The notes: generated by a model not told the origin, from the letters alone. A stretch of 64,000 nucleotides of DNA from Bacillus sp. HF117_J1_D (GCA_009928435.1 JAABNQ010000003.1:79076-143075), one strand, 5' to 3'. Shown: positions 16,318 to 25,058, numbered from the stretch's first letter. Numbers and translations: made by a program.

Positions 16318-16859
16318 ACAACAGCTCCCGAAAATGTTTTATTCTTAAATCTTACTATATTCAAAGACGAAAAAATAATTAAAGGTTCCATTCAAAAACA
16401 CACGAACCTTTTATTTTCCGTGTGTCTTTGAAACAACGGAGACAATTGGAAGCTTAAAGTAAAAGCAGCTCCACTCCCCCTTCAATTTTTCCATTTCGGC
16501 CTTCGAAAAGTGGTTCATTTGATATATACTCCATGCTCTGCATCATTTCTATCCCTATCCTTTTCCACTGAACAGACTACTAGAAGAAAAGTTATAGCGA
16601 AAAAACGGATTGTTTGTTTTATTTTCGTCACGTACACCCTACCACATCCAAACTTTAGTCCCGGTTTTACTTGATTAATCACTACTTTTTTTCAGAAATC
16701 GTTCGACAATATTTGTAAAGTTATGAATAGAGGGAACTAAATTGATATAATAATGAAACACTAATTTCATTGTTTTTTGTAACCCTTCCCCCAAACTCTT
16801 TCATGTTTTTATCTCATAGAGAAGGGTTCTCTCGTAGCTGAATCAGGAAGGGGATTGCC
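16318..16859. other. Intergenic region upstream of the orphan response regulator
   Basis: About 540 bases with no supported gene. A TATAAT at 16746-16751 is a possible -10 for the regulator gene; no matching -35 was found. Confidence 0.4.
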
Positions 16860-17564
16860 ATGAATACAATGAAAATATTAATTGTTGAAGAAGAGCACTC
16901 CATGATCACTATTCTCCGTCTTTATCTAGAGAAGGAAGGGTTTATCGTGCTTTCATCAGCAAGTGCCTCTGAGGGGATGCGTTTAATTGATGCAGCGGCG
17001 CCTGACATTCTCTTGCTAGATATTCACCTTCCGAACCAAAATGGTTTTGATGTTGCCCGGAAGTTCAGAGAGAAGTCCAATGGCATTCTCATCTTTATTA
17101 CTGGAGAAAAGTCAAAGAGTATCGTACTTGAGGGTTTTGAGATCGGTTGTGACGACTTTATTATTAAACCATTCGACCCTGTTGAATTGATTGCCAGAGT
17201 GAAAGCAAATATTAGACGAACCGGTTTGGCAGCTTCCGAAGTTTTAAGGCTGGGAGATTTAACAATCAACCTTATGAATAAGACTGTTTATAAAAACAAC
17301 CAGAAAGTTGACCTGTTTACCAAAGAAAAGTTGCTCCTCTTCCACCTGGCCCAAAATCCAAACCAAGTATTCAGTGCAGAACAGCTTTATGACCGTATAT
17401 GGGGAATGAATTCAAAGGCAGATTTGAAAACAGTCCAGGTCAATTTAAGCACCTTGAGAAAAAAGATTGAGGATAATCCTAAAAAGCCAAAATACATTCA
17501 GACAGAGAGAGGTTTCGGTTATAAACTCTCTGTAGGCAATCATCAAATTAAGCATTCCCTCTAA
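16860..17564 (+). CDS. OmpR/PhoB-family response regulator, orphan
   Basis: 234 residues. Receiver domain 4-122 with acidic residues Glu11/Glu12, phospho-acceptor Asp54 (LLLDIHLP), Thr81 and Lys103 (IIKPF). Winged-helix effector domain about 132-228 with VQVNLSTLRKKIEDNPKKPK and the end YIQTERGFGYKL. Glu-Glu-Glu stands where most receivers have Glu-Asp-Asp; Mg binding is probably kept. No histidine kinase is adjacent, so its partner is elsewhere. GAAGGGG precedes the ATG. Confidence 0.88.
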   Translation: MNTMKILIVEEEHSMITILRLYLEKEGFIVLSSASASEGMRLIDAAAPDILLLDIHLPNQNGFDVARKFREKSNGILIFITGEKSKSIVLEGFEIGCDDFIIKPFDPVELIARVKANIRRTGLAASEVLRLGDLTINLMNKTVYKNNQKVDLFTKEKLLLFHLAQNPNQVFSAEQLYDRIWGMNSKADLKTVQVNLSTLRKKIEDNPKKPKYIQTERGFGYKLSVGNHQIKHSL

Positions 17565-17603
17565 AATTTTCCCAATAAAATAAGCTCAATTCTCTTGAAT
17601 TAA

Positions 17604-17646
17604 GGCTGTCTAGCTCTTATTGAAACCCTAGGCGGTCTTTTATTTT
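17604..17646 (+). terminator. Terminator of the response regulator gene
   Basis: Hairpin GGCTGTCTAG/CTAGGCGGTC, fully paired if G-U pairs are allowed, followed by TTTTATTTTTT. Confidence 0.7.
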
Positions 17647-17757
17647 TTAAAAAAATAGATTAATTTTCCCAATATTTTATTTTTTTAACTTGATTTTAAC
17701 CTTTGTACGGTAAAATGTTTTTAATTGCTACAGATACATAAGGAGGGGGCCCTTATT

Positions 17758-17901
17758 TTGAAAGTGGCATTAGATCAAGAGTGGGTGGAGTTGATTACAC
17801 TAGCTAAGCAGATGGGATTGACATTAGAAGAAATCAGGGAGTTTTTCATCTCTCAGCAGAAGGCTCCTGCTTCAAGGAATGTGAAAGGTGTAGCTCAATG
17901 A
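17758..17901 (+). CDS. SinI-like anti-repressor peptide
   Basis: 47-residue protein starting at TTG 17758. AGGAGGGGG lies about 8 bases upstream. Its first half LDQEWVELITLAKQMGLTLE and EIREFF aligns with the SinR-binding region of B. subtilis SinI (LDQEWVELMVEAKEANISPE, then EIRKYL). SinI-type peptides sequester SinR and release biofilm genes; SlrA is a second member in B. subtilis. No sinR-like gene is in the window, so this is an orphan that would act on a SinR/SlrR-type partner elsewhere. A very strong terminator follows, which marks it as a single-gene unit. Confidence 0.85.
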   Translation: MKVALDQEWVELITLAKQMGLTLEEIREFFISQQKAPASRNVKGVAQ

Positions 17902-17933
17902 ATAATCAAAGGGCAGATAAGAACAGAAAGAAG

Positions 17934-17981
17934 CACGGGTTAATTGATTAGGATCGATCTAATCAATTAACCCGTGTTTTT
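17934..17981. terminator. Strong terminator of the SinI-like gene
   Basis: 18-base perfect stem (17934-17951 pairing with 17959-17976, arms beginning CACGGGTTAATTG) with loop GATCGAT, then five T. It may also stop minus-strand transcripts of psiE. Confidence 0.9.
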
Positions 17982-18009
17982 GATCTATTGATAATCGACA
18001 CTATGATAA

Positions 18010-18471
18010 TCATGTTCCCGAAGATCCATCGTTTTTCTTTTTAAAAAGCCACTTGCTGTCGGGCCTCTCACGTGGAGTAATATTCATAATGAAATAACCG
18101 ATGATCAGAATAAGAATGACGAGCGAATAAAGCAAAGTATTGATGGGATGGTCGTGATCGACGATGATCAATCTGATCATCGCAGTGATACCAATGTAAA
18201 GAAAGTATCTCAGGGGAAAATGATAATCCTCTTTAAAATACTTGACGATCATCGTGATGAACTCAAAGTACAGGAAGAAAAGAAGGATATTTGCCAGAAA
18301 AAGCTTATAATCATTGTTTTCTTTTTCTAACAGAATTTGGCCGAAAATGAACAACTCTTGAACAAGTAGCGCGGATAAGATGATTGCTAGGAAAATGAGT
18401 GAAACATTGAGCACGGCCTGTAGTACTTTCGGAATCAACTGTTCCAAAGTTAAATTCTTTAATTTATTCAT
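18010..18471 (-). CDS. psiE: PsiE-family membrane protein
   Basis: 153 residues with four predicted membrane helices and the PsiE feature FEFITMIVKYFKEDYHFPLRY followed by GITAMIRLIIVDH. PsiE is a phosphate-starvation-inducible protein of unknown mechanism in enterobacteria; the Bacillus role is unknown. Monocistronic. Confidence 0.8.
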   Translation of the reverse strand: MNKLKNLTLEQLIPKVLQAVLNVSLIFLAIILSALLVQELFIFGQILLEKENNDYKLFLANILLFFLYFEFITMIVKYFKEDYHFPLRYFLYIGITAMIRLIIVDHDHPINTLLYSLVILILIIGYFIMNITPRERPDSKWLFKKKNDGSSGT

Positions 18472-18700
18472 CTGCGCCTCCTCTGACTTTTCTACTTTTA
18501 TTTTAAACGATACCTCCTATGAGATTTATTTAAAAAATGATCGATTATATGACAAATTAAGATCGATTAGAGCCAGGATCAGGCTCTGGCCCTTCATGTG
18601 TAAAATCAAGAACTTCGTGCTTTTTAACAGTACGGTTCTCTTTTAAATAGGCCGGCCCTATTTAAACGTCATACTAAATTCCTATTTTTTCACAAGCCAA

Positions 18701-18729
18701 TTGACTTTTGAATATAGATACTGTAAATT
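18701..18729 (+). promoter_or_regulatory. Predicted SigA promoter of sodA
   Basis: TTGACT (18701-18706), 17-base spacer, TAAATT (18724-18729). Confidence 0.6.
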
Positions 18730-18736
18730 TTGCATA

Positions 18737-18755
18737 AGGTAAACTTTTTTTACCT
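18737..18755. promoter_or_regulatory. Inverted repeat at the sodA transcription start
   Basis: AGGTAAA-CTTTT-TTTACCT just downstream of the -10. A direct repeat GTAAACTT also occurs at 18739-18746 and 18758-18765. It sits where a repressor would act. AGGTwA arms recall DtxR/MntR-family sites, but the spacing differs from known consensus, so the regulator is unassigned. Confidence 0.5.
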
Positions 18756-18794
18756 AAGTAAACTTAATTGAGAAAAAAGGAAGGAGATATCGGA

Positions 18795-19409
18795 ATGTCT
18801 TCATTTGTTTTACCCGCGCTAAGCTATGATTATGATGAACTGGAGCCATATATTGACGCACGAACATTGGAGATTCACCATGATAAACATCATGCTACAT
18901 ACGTCAAGAATTTAAATAATGCATTAGCGGGGCACGATGATTTAAAAAGTAAATCTGTTGAATACTTACTCAGTAATTTGAACTCTTTGCCCGAAGAGGT
19001 GCAAACAGGTGTAAGAAATAACGGTGGAGGGCATTATTGCCATAGCTTATTTTGGGAAGTGATGAGTCCTAAAGGAGGTGATGAACCAAAGGGAGATATA
19101 GCCAAAGCTATCGACTTTTACTTTAAAACCTTTGATGACTTTAAAGATAAGCTGTCCAAAGCCGCCATTTCCCGGTTTGGTAGTGGATACGGCTGGCTAG
19201 TACTTAATGGGAATGAATTAGAAGTCATAAGTACAGCAAATCAGGACACGCCATTAATGGCCGGGAAAAAACCGCTGCTTGTCATTGATGTCTGGGAGCA
19301 TGCTTACTATTTAAAGTATCAGAATAGGCGACCGGAATTCGTCACGAATTGGTGGAACACTGTGAATTGGGAAAAAGTGAATGAATTGTATTTAGAAGCG
19401 TTGAAGTAA
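18795..19409 (+). CDS. sodA: Superoxide dismutase, Mn/Fe family (probably Mn)
   Basis: 204 residues. Metal ligands are His28 (LEIHHDKHH), His83 (GGHYCHSLFW), Asp165 and His169 (DVWEHAYY). Gln150 in STANQDTPL is in the Mn-enzyme position. It converts superoxide to oxygen and peroxide in the cytoplasm. The residue before ligand His83 is Cys82, where nearly all family members have Asn (HxNH). Start ATG 18795 follows AAGGAG; the longer frame to 18768 adds nine residues without a ribosome site. A clear promoter and an inverted repeat precede it. A second sod gene elsewhere is likely, but unseen. Confidence 0.92.
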   Translation: MSSFVLPALSYDYDELEPYIDARTLEIHHDKHHATYVKNLNNALAGHDDLKSKSVEYLLSNLNSLPEEVQTGVRNNGGGHYCHSLFWEVMSPKGGDEPKGDIAKAIDFYFKTFDDFKDKLSKAAISRFGSGYGWLVLNGNELEVISTANQDTPLMAGKKPLLVIDVWEHAYYLKYQNRRPEFVTNWWNTVNWEKVNELYLEALK

Positions 19410-19441
19410 GTTAATTGTTGAAGTCATTCGTATGCCATTTA

Positions 19442-19472
19442 GCTCCCGGACTGGTAACCCGGGAGCCTTTTT
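19442..19472 (+). terminator. Terminator of sodA
   Basis: Stem GCTCCCGG/CCGGGAGC with loop ACTGGTAAC, then five T. Confidence 0.9.
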
Positions 19473-19511
19473 ATATAATCCTACCCTAAAGAACACCCCA
19501 CGCTTTACAAA

Positions 19512-20963
19512 TTAGCTTACATCACGTTTATCAAAATCCTCGCTTTCCCAAAAGTCCGCATTTTTGATTCCTATTTTTTCCGGGTCAAAAACAGGATCCT
19601 TTCCTTCTTTACGCTGCTGTTCATAATCTTTTAAAGCGAGCATAGCCGGTTTGTAAAGAATCAAGATGGCTATTAAGTTTAGCCAAACCATTATTCCAAG
19701 ACCAATATCTCCGAGATCCCACGCAACTTTCGCTGTTTTTACACTTCCATAAAAAGAGGCAGCTAATAGAACAATCTTAACAACAAACATGGCTAGCCTT
19801 CCGTCTCTTCCCCTGGTGAGATAAGCTATATTCGTTTCAGCAATATAGTAATAGGCCATAATCGTTGTAAATGCAAAGAAGAAAAGAGCAATAGCAACGA
19901 AGCCTGCACCAAATCCGGGCAGAACTGTTTCTACTGCAGCTTGTGTATAAATAGGACCCGGCTCGACATCACCCAATCGCTTAACAATGAATGTATTATC
20001 CGGCCGAACTGTATTATACATCCCCGTGATAATAATCATAAAAGCAGTCGCGGAACAGACGACAAGCGTATCAATATAAACGGAAAAGGCTTGAACGAGT
20101 CCTTGTTTTGCCGGGTGGGACACTTCCGCTGCCCCTGCAGCATGTGCTCCTGATCCTTGCCCTGCTTCGTTCGAATAGATTCCGCGTTTCACTCCCCAAG
20201 AGATCGCCATCCCAATAATTCCGCCGAAAGCAGCATCAAAGCCAAAAGCACTTTTAAAGATCAATGCTAGAATTGCTGGTAATTCAGTAATGTTAAAAGC
20301 AATGACAATGAAGGAAACGAGGATATAGCCAACTGCCATGAAAGGAACAATTAATTGTGCAGCTTTTGCAATTCGTTTAATACCGCCAAAAATGATAAAG
20401 CCCAATAATAATACGATCATGATACCTGTGATGAATGTACTTAAACCAAATGCATTATCAAGTCCCATCGCAATAGAGTTTGCTTGGACACCTGGCATAA
20501 GTAACGACATGGCAATTGCGGAAGCCACTGCAAAAATGATCGCGTACCACTTTTTCCCCATCCCTTTTTCAATATAATAGGCTGGCCCACCGCGGTATTG
20601 ACCATCCTGCTTCACTTTATAAATTTGCGCCAGCATAGATTCAACATAGGCCGTGCTTGCACCAAGGAAAGCAATCGCCCACATCCAAAAAATAGCGCCA
20701 GGGCCGCCAAATGCAATCGCAGTAGCGGTTCCGGCTATATTACCCGTTCCGACACGACCGGAAAGTGCGACAGACATGGCCTGAAAAGATGAAATTCCTG
20801 CGTCCGAGCTTTTTCCTGAGAAGAGCTGATTTACCATATCTTTAATCAGCCGAAGTTGCAAAAACCGAGTCATAATTGAAAAAAGAATCCCTATTCCCAG
20901 TGATAAATAAATGATTGGAGAACTCCATAACACACCATTAAGCCATTCGACAAACAGTGCCAT
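19512..20963 (-). CDS. Sodium:alanine/glycine symporter (AGCS family)
   Basis: 483 residues with about ten membrane helices. Family signatures are ALSGRVGTGNIAGTATAIAFGGPGAIFWMW near residues 66-95 and GVKRGIYSNEAGQGSGAHAAG near 250-270. It imports small neutral amino acids (Ala, Gly or similar) with sodium; the exact substrate is open. Ribosome site AGGAGGAAGG precedes ATG 20963. A consensus cre 37 bases upstream suggests CcpA control. Confidence 0.93.
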   Translation of the reverse strand: MALFVEWLNGVLWSSPIIYLSLGIGILFSIMTRFLQLRLIKDMVNQLFSGKSSDAGISSFQAMSVALSGRVGTGNIAGTATAIAFGGPGAIFWMWAIAFLGASTAYVESMLAQIYKVKQDGQYRGGPAYYIEKGMGKKWYAIIFAVASAIAMSLLMPGVQANSIAMGLDNAFGLSTFITGIMIVLLLGFIIFGGIKRIAKAAQLIVPFMAVGYILVSFIVIAFNITELPAILALIFKSAFGFDAAFGGIIGMAISWGVKRGIYSNEAGQGSGAHAAGAAEVSHPAKQGLVQAFSVYIDTLVVCSATAFMIIITGMYNTVRPDNTFIVKRLGDVEPGPIYTQAAVETVLPGFGAGFVAIALFFFAFTTIMAYYYIAETNIAYLTRGRDGRLAMFVVKIVLLAASFYGSVKTAKVAWDLGDIGLGIMVWLNLIAILILYKPAMLALKDYEQQRKEGKDPVFDPEKIGIKNADFWESEDFDKRDVS

Positions 20964-20999
20964 TCCTTCCTCCTCCTTGGATTTTGTTATTTTAAAATA

Positions 21000-21014
21000 A
21001 TGTAAGCGTTTACT
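21000..21014 (+). promoter_or_regulatory. cre (CcpA site) upstream of the AGCS symporter
   Basis: ATGTAAGCGTTTACT matches WTGNAANCGNWNNCW at every fixed position. It lies 37 bases before the symporter start. Confidence 0.8.
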
Positions 21015-21070
21015 AAATTATACATTTAACCTCCACGTATCTCAATATAATTTTTTAAAAATTTAAAAAG

Positions 21071-21106
21071 CATCAGGACTGCCGGCTTTAGCCAGCAGTC
21101 CTGATG
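21071..21106 (-). terminator. Terminator of the ACT/UPF0210 operon
   Basis: 12-base perfect stem CATCAGGACTGC/GCAGTCCTGATG with an inner GGC/GCC pair; on the minus strand it is followed by CTTTTTAAATTTTT. Confidence 0.88.
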
Positions 21107-21141
21107 AAGATATTTCATATAAGCTTTGAAGAATTTTCACT

Positions 21142-22503
21142 TTAGTTAATCAATGACTGCAATGGTGCAGGAATACGTCCGCCGCGGCGGATGAATTTTT
21201 CCGAACCGAAAGCATTGACTCCCAATACAGGTGCTCGCCCTAGCAGTCCGCCGAATTCTACCATGTCCCCCTCTTTTTTGCCTGGAACAGGGATAACGCG
21301 AACGGCTGTCGTCTTTTTGTTAATCATGCCAATAGCCGCTTCGTCAGCTATAATGGCCGCTAAGGTTTCCGGAGAAGCATCGCCGGATAATGCAATCATA
21401 TCTAACCCAACAGAGCAGACGCACGTCATGGCTTCAAGCTTGGATAAGGTTAGTGCATCATCCATAATGCCGCGAATCATCCCTTCATCCTCGCTGACAG
21501 GGATGAAAGCACCGCTCAAACCGCCAACATAAGAGCTCGCCATTGCGCCTCCTTTTTTAACCGCATCATTCATCAAAGCAAGTGCTGCAATCGTTCCATG
21601 GGTTCCAACTCTTTCTAATCCCATTTCTTCAAGGATTTCCGCCACACTGTCGTTTAGTGCATTTGTTGGTGCGAGTGATAAATCCATGATTCCGAAAGGC
21701 ACGTCCAAACGATCTGCCACGACCCTTCCAATTAATTCGCCGGCACGTGTTATCTTGAAGACAGTTTTTTTGATGACATCCGCCACTTGGCCAAGGTCCG
21801 CATCAGGATGACGCCTTAGAGCATTCAGAACAACGCCAGGTCCACTGACCCCTACATTTAAGACAACCTCTCCTTCGCCTGTACCATGGAAGGCACCCGC
21901 CATAAAAGGGTTATCCTCAACCGGGTTGCTAAATACAACCAGCTTCGCACAGGCTAGTCCACTTTGATCTTTTGTCCTATCTGCTGCTTCCTTAATAATG
22001 TTCCCCATTAAACCTACAGCATCCATATTGATGCCCGTTCTCGTTGTAGCAACAGAAACCGATGAGCAGACCCGCTCAGTCACGCTTAGTGCCTCCGGAA
22101 GCGCATCAAGCAAGGTTTGATCTCCTTTAGTGATTCCCTTATGTACAAGAGCCGAATATCCACCAATAAAATCAACACCGAGGGTCTTGGCAGCTTGATC
22201 AAGCGTTTTGGCCAGCTCAATCGCCTGCTCTTTTGTAGCATTTCCTAAGATTTCCGCAATGGGTGTAACAGAAATTCGTTTATTGACAATCGGAATCCCA
22301 TATTCTTTTTCCACTTCTTCGGCAACACTTTTTAGGCGGCCGGCATAGCCTGTAATCTTGTCATACACCTGTTTATTCATTTTTTCAAAATCTGAATCTG
22401 CACAATCTAACAAACTGATTCCCATTGTGACTGTACGTATATCCAGATGTTCCATCTGAACCATTCTAATTGTTTCCATCATTTCAGTCAGAGCTATATT
22501 CAT
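21142..22503 (-). CDS. UPF0210 (PFL/DUF711) family protein
   Basis: 453-residue cytoplasmic protein of the UPF0210 family, whose fold is related to glycyl-radical (pyruvate formate-lyase) enzymes but whose reaction is unknown. Recognised by the N-terminus ([16 protein letters not shown]), [15 protein letters not shown] and the Gly-rich segments [16 protein letters not shown] and [18 protein letters not shown]. Start ATG 22503 has GGGGG 7 bases upstream; TTG 22509 would be too close. It lies 15 bases after the ACT gene; this pair is conserved in Firmicutes. The glycine riboswitch upstream suggests a role in glycine or one-carbon metabolism. Confidence 0.9.
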   Translation of the reverse strand: MNIALTEMMETIRMVQMEHLDIRTVTMGISLLDCADSDFEKMNKQVYDKITGYAGRLKSVAEEVEKEYGIPIVNKRISVTPIAEILGNATKEQAIELAKTLDQAAKTLGVDFIGGYSALVHKGITKGDQTLLDALPEALSVTERVCSSVSVATTRTGINMDAVGLMGNIIKEAADRTKDQSGLACAKLVVFSNPVEDNPFMAGAFHGTGEGEVVLNVGVSGPGVVLNALRRHPDADLGQVADVIKKTVFKITRAGELIGRVVADRLDVPFGIMDLSLAPTNALNDSVAEILEEMGLERVGTHGTIAALALMNDAVKKGGAMASSYVGGLSGAFIPVSEDEGMIRGIMDDALTLSKLEAMTCVCSVGLDMIALSGDASPETLAAIIADEAAIGMINKKTTAVRVIPVPGKKEGDMVEFGGLLGRAPVLGVNAFGSEKFIRRGGRIPAPLQSLIN

Positions 22504-22518
22504 GATCAAACCCCCTTA

Positions 22519-22794
22519 TTAAATCCGGTGCATGGATTGAAATATTTCTTCCTGCTGAATATTGATCTTCTGTCCAATCTTATCTCCAAGCTGATCAAAT
22601 TGCTTCTGCAAGGAGTGCAGGTTTTCTATTTTAGATACATCAACCACCATCATCATTGTAAAAAAGTCCTGCAAAATCGTCTGGCTTATATCGAGGACAT
22701 TCACCTGATTGTCAGCAAGTATTTTCGTAACACTTGCAATAATACCAACCTGGTCTTTTCCCACTACGCTTACTACTGCACGTCTCTTCTCCAT
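22519..22794 (-). CDS. ACT-domain protein (UPF0237)
   Basis: 91 residues consisting of an ACT domain (RRAVVSVVGKDQVGIIASVT, then ILADNQVNVLDISQTI) plus a short helical tail. ACT domains bind amino acids; a likely ligand here is glycine, given the riboswitch. Start ATG 22794 is 7 bases after GAGGTGA. First gene of the operon with the UPF0210 gene. Confidence 0.9.
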   Translation of the reverse strand: MEKRRAVVSVVGKDQVGIIASVTKILADNQVNVLDISQTILQDFFTMMMVVDVSKIENLHSLQKQFDQLGDKIGQKINIQQEEIFQSMHRI

Positions 22795-22826
22795 TTGCAC
22801 GTCACCTCAAAAATATTTTTTATAAA

Positions 22827-22856
22827 ACAAAAAAAGATTGGAGCTGCTCCAATCTC
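22827..22856 (-). terminator. Riboswitch-controlled terminator before the ACT gene
   Basis: Perfect stem AGATTGGAG/CTCCAATCT (22835-22843 and 22847-22855) with a T tract on the minus strand (complement of 22827-22834). It lies between the glycine aptamer and the ACT gene. GAGATT of its upstream arm can pair with AATCTC inside the aptamer, a candidate switch. Confidence 0.85.
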
Positions 22857-22892
22857 AAAGATAGTAGAATAACATACAAAAAAACGTTCGTA

Positions 22893-22985
22893 GGTTACTC
22901 TTCTGTCCTTTTGCCTGAGATTGTGAATCCTTCGGCGCCGCGCTTTTCACGGTCTCTCCAGAAGCTGCTCTTGTTATAGTGTTAC
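22893..22985 (-). ncRNA. Glycine riboswitch (single aptamer)
   Basis: On the minus strand: TTCTGGAGAGACCGTGAAAA, then GCGGCGCCGAAGGATTCACA, then ATCTCAGGCAAAAGGACAGA. These are the conserved GGAGAG, GCGCCGAAGG and TCTCAGGCAAAAGGACAGA blocks of the glycine aptamer. Only one aptamer is clear instead of the common tandem pair. With the downstream terminator it should act as an ON switch: glycine binding permits read-through into the ACT/UPF0210 operon. Confidence 0.93.
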
Positions 22986-23079
22986 CCATAACCCTCATCG
23001 CTTATTTTTTAGATGCTAAGTTATTTTATCAATCATTATAATGAAAGGTCAATAGTTGTTTTCAGCTTATTAAATCATA

Positions 23080-23148
23080 AATCAAATGCGCCAAGCTTCT
23101 ATCCTGCCGCTTACAGAAATAGGACACTTCTACTGAAAGAAATTAAAA
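23080..23148. repeat. Degenerate copy of the element at 63446-63560
   Basis: ATCAAATGCGCCAAGC followed by CTTCTATCCTGCCGCTTACA and a segment ending TACTGAAAGAAATTAA. It aligns with the two ends of the 115-base element near the right edge, with the middle missing. Probably a decayed mobile-element end. Confidence 0.45.
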
Positions 23149-23338
23149 CTGGTTTTATCAACTTGATTACGCACTATATACGCTTGATATCAAGTAAGAT
23201 ACATTATGATCATCCAAATATTCTTTGGAAAAAAAACCATAATTCGCCATTTGTAACACAAATACTATACCTTTGAAACATTCTTGTTACATTTGATTGT
23301 TATACTGAGCCTACCAAGAACAAAAGGGGTTCATTATT

Positions 23339-24025
23339 TTGAAGAAAATCGTCATATCAGCCTTAACCGCTTTATTTCTAGTATTTGGTTTCACAGGAGC
23401 TTCCTCAGCCGCCAGCACTACATATAAAGTACAAAAAGGCGATTCATTATGGAAAATCGCAAACAAACATAAGGTAACTATTAAACAGATTAAAAGCTGG
23501 AACGGCCTGAAAAGCGATACCATCAGAATAAACCAAGTTTTGAAGATTACTAAACCTGCAGCAAAATCTAAAGCCAAAAAGGCAGCTGTTAAAAAAACGA
23601 CTGCGAAGAAAGTAGCTAAGAAAGCTCCAGCTAAAAAAGCAGTAGCTAAGAAAACTAAAGCTAAAAAAGCTGTGGCTAAGAAAACGACTGCAAAGAAAAA
23701 AACAACTAAGAAAAAAACGGCTAAAAAAGCTACCTATAAAACGATGAAAGTAAAAGCAACCGCCTATACTGCGAAATGCAAAGGTTGCAGCGGTATTACC
23801 GCCACTGGCATCAATCTTAATAAAAAACCAAATGCTAAAGTTATTTCTGTTGATCCAAAGCAAATTCCACTTGGATCCAAAGTATATGTTGAAGGATACG
23901 GGATGGCAGTTGCAGGAGATACTGGCGGAGCCATCAAGAAAAATAAAATCGATCTTCATATGCCTACCAAAAAGAAAGCTTTAAACTGGGGCGTAAGAAC
24001 GGTAAAAATCAAAGTCTATTATTAA
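23339..24025 (+). CDS. Secreted LysM-3D cell-wall protein (YocH-like)
   Basis: 228 residues: signal peptide 1-25 (cleavage after ASSA), one LysM domain (TYKVQKGDSLWKIANKHKVT, about 27-71), a Lys/Ala-rich linker of about 60 residues built from AKK, TAKK and VAKK repeats (about 74-134), and a C-terminal 3D domain with the three conserved aspartates (VDPKQIPLGS, GDTGGAIK, KIDLH). LysM binds peptidoglycan glycan; 3D domains are lytic-transglycosylase-like. B. subtilis YocH has two LysM domains; this protein has one and a histone-H1-like basic linker. It starts at TTG with AAAGGGG upstream. Confidence 0.9.
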   Translation: MKKIVISALTALFLVFGFTGASSAASTTYKVQKGDSLWKIANKHKVTIKQIKSWNGLKSDTIRINQVLKITKPAAKSKAKKAAVKKTTAKKVAKKAPAKKAVAKKTKAKKAVAKKTTAKKKTTKKKTAKKATYKTMKVKATAYTAKCKGCSGITATGINLNKKPNAKVISVDPKQIPLGSKVYVEGYGMAVAGDTGGAIKKNKIDLHMPTKKKALNWGVRTVKIKVYY

Positions 24026-24034
24026 AACTTCTAA

Positions 24035-24066
24035 ACCCGAATGCTATGAAAGCATTCGGGTTTTTA
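24035..24066 (+). terminator. Terminator of the LysM-3D gene
   Basis: Stem ACCCGAATGCT/AGCATTCGGGT with loop ATGAA, then five T. Confidence 0.92.
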
Positions 24067-24194
24067 TCTGCCACCATCCGACAATTTCCGTTAACATTTC
24101 TTAGAAAATGACAAACTTCAAATCTATGGAGAGCTATACAGTATTCCAAATAGTCTTCTCCATAGGAATAGAACAAAACTGGCTAAAACCTAAT

Positions 24195-24246
24195 AAGCGC
24201 GAGGAATCCATTTTAACACATTGATTCCTCGCGCTTTAAGAAATAT
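24195..24246 (-). terminator. Terminator of the folE-SDR operon
   Basis: 14-base stem AAGCGCGAGGAATC/GATTCCTCGCGCTT just downstream of the SDR gene on the minus strand. The T tract is short, so termination may be partial. Confidence 0.7.
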
Positions 24247-24258
24247 ACTTTTCCAGCC

Positions 24259-25029
24259 TCACTTTTTATATCGGTTGACAACATTGATTCCGCCTGAAGC
24301 AGAAATAACACTGCCAGTAATTAAATCTGAATCTTTTTCGCAAATAAAACAAATTAGCCGAGCAATATCTTCCCCTGTACCAGATCTGCCAATCGGTGTC
24401 AGCTCATGTTTTATTTCTCTAGCCGCTTCAATACCAGCTTCTTTCATTTCTCCGACAATATCCCCTGGACAGACCATATTAGCTGTAATTCCGTATTCTG
24501 CTTCTTCAAAAGCAATGGTCTTCGTCAGCGAGGCCAGCCCCACTTTGGCTGCACTGAAAGCGGAACGGTACATCCAACCTGGCGAATGTTCAGCATCCTG
24601 AAAGCCGTAAGTAATAATTCTTCCAAACCCTTGCTTTCTCATCACCGGAATGGTTCGTTTTAAAAAGTGGTAAACGGCGTTTAAATTCCCGTCAATCATC
24701 TCGTACCATTCACTATCTTCATAATCCACCAGTTTTTTTCTCTCGAAAATATACGGACCAGCATTATTGATCAAATAATCGATTCTGCCAAACCTGCTCA
24801 TCGCCTGCTCAACAATGTTAACAATATCTTCTTTCCGAGTTACATTCCCCTGAACAAACTGCAACCGGTCTTGATAAGGCTCCCATTCCTCGGTCAGTTC
24901 CTTGATTCTGTCTTCGTCGCTATAATAATTCACAGTCACACTACAGCCCTTTTGAAGGAATGCCTCGGTAACTTTACGGCCAATTCCTTTTGAGCCTGCC
25001 GTGATGATTGCATGTCTCATTTCACTCAC
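24259..25029 (-). CDS. SDR-family oxidoreductase next to folE, catalytic Tyr replaced by Phe
   Basis: 256 residues with a Rossmann fold: TAGSKGIG near 10-17 (normal TGGxxGIG with Ala for the first Gly), NNAGP near 90 and ITYGF as the third motif. The active-site motif YxxxK reads FSAAK (YRSAFSAAKVG), so the usual catalytic tyrosine is phenylalanine. The gene lies 29 bases after folE on the same strand, which suggests a pteridine reductase (FolM/PTR1-like) or other pterin role. That is inferred from position. With the altered motif it may have weak or different activity. Confidence 0.8.
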   Translation of the reverse strand: MSEMRHAIITAGSKGIGRKVTEAFLQKGCSVTVNYYSDEDRIKELTEEWEPYQDRLQFVQGNVTRKEDIVNIVEQAMSRFGRIDYLINNAGPYIFERKKLVDYEDSEWYEMIDGNLNAVYHFLKRTIPVMRKQGFGRIITYGFQDAEHSPGWMYRSAFSAAKVGLASLTKTIAFEEAEYGITANMVCPGDIVGEMKEAGIEAAREIKHELTPIGRSGTGEDIARLICFICEKDSDLITGSVISASGGINVVNRYKK

Positions 25030-25058
25030 CTCTTCACCCTTTCACAGCACTGTGACGA

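Noticed and set aside
23219..23338. WalR box upstream of the LysM-3D gene
   Set aside because: TGTAAC and TGTTAC/TGTTAT half-sites are present but not at the five-base spacing of the WalR consensus.
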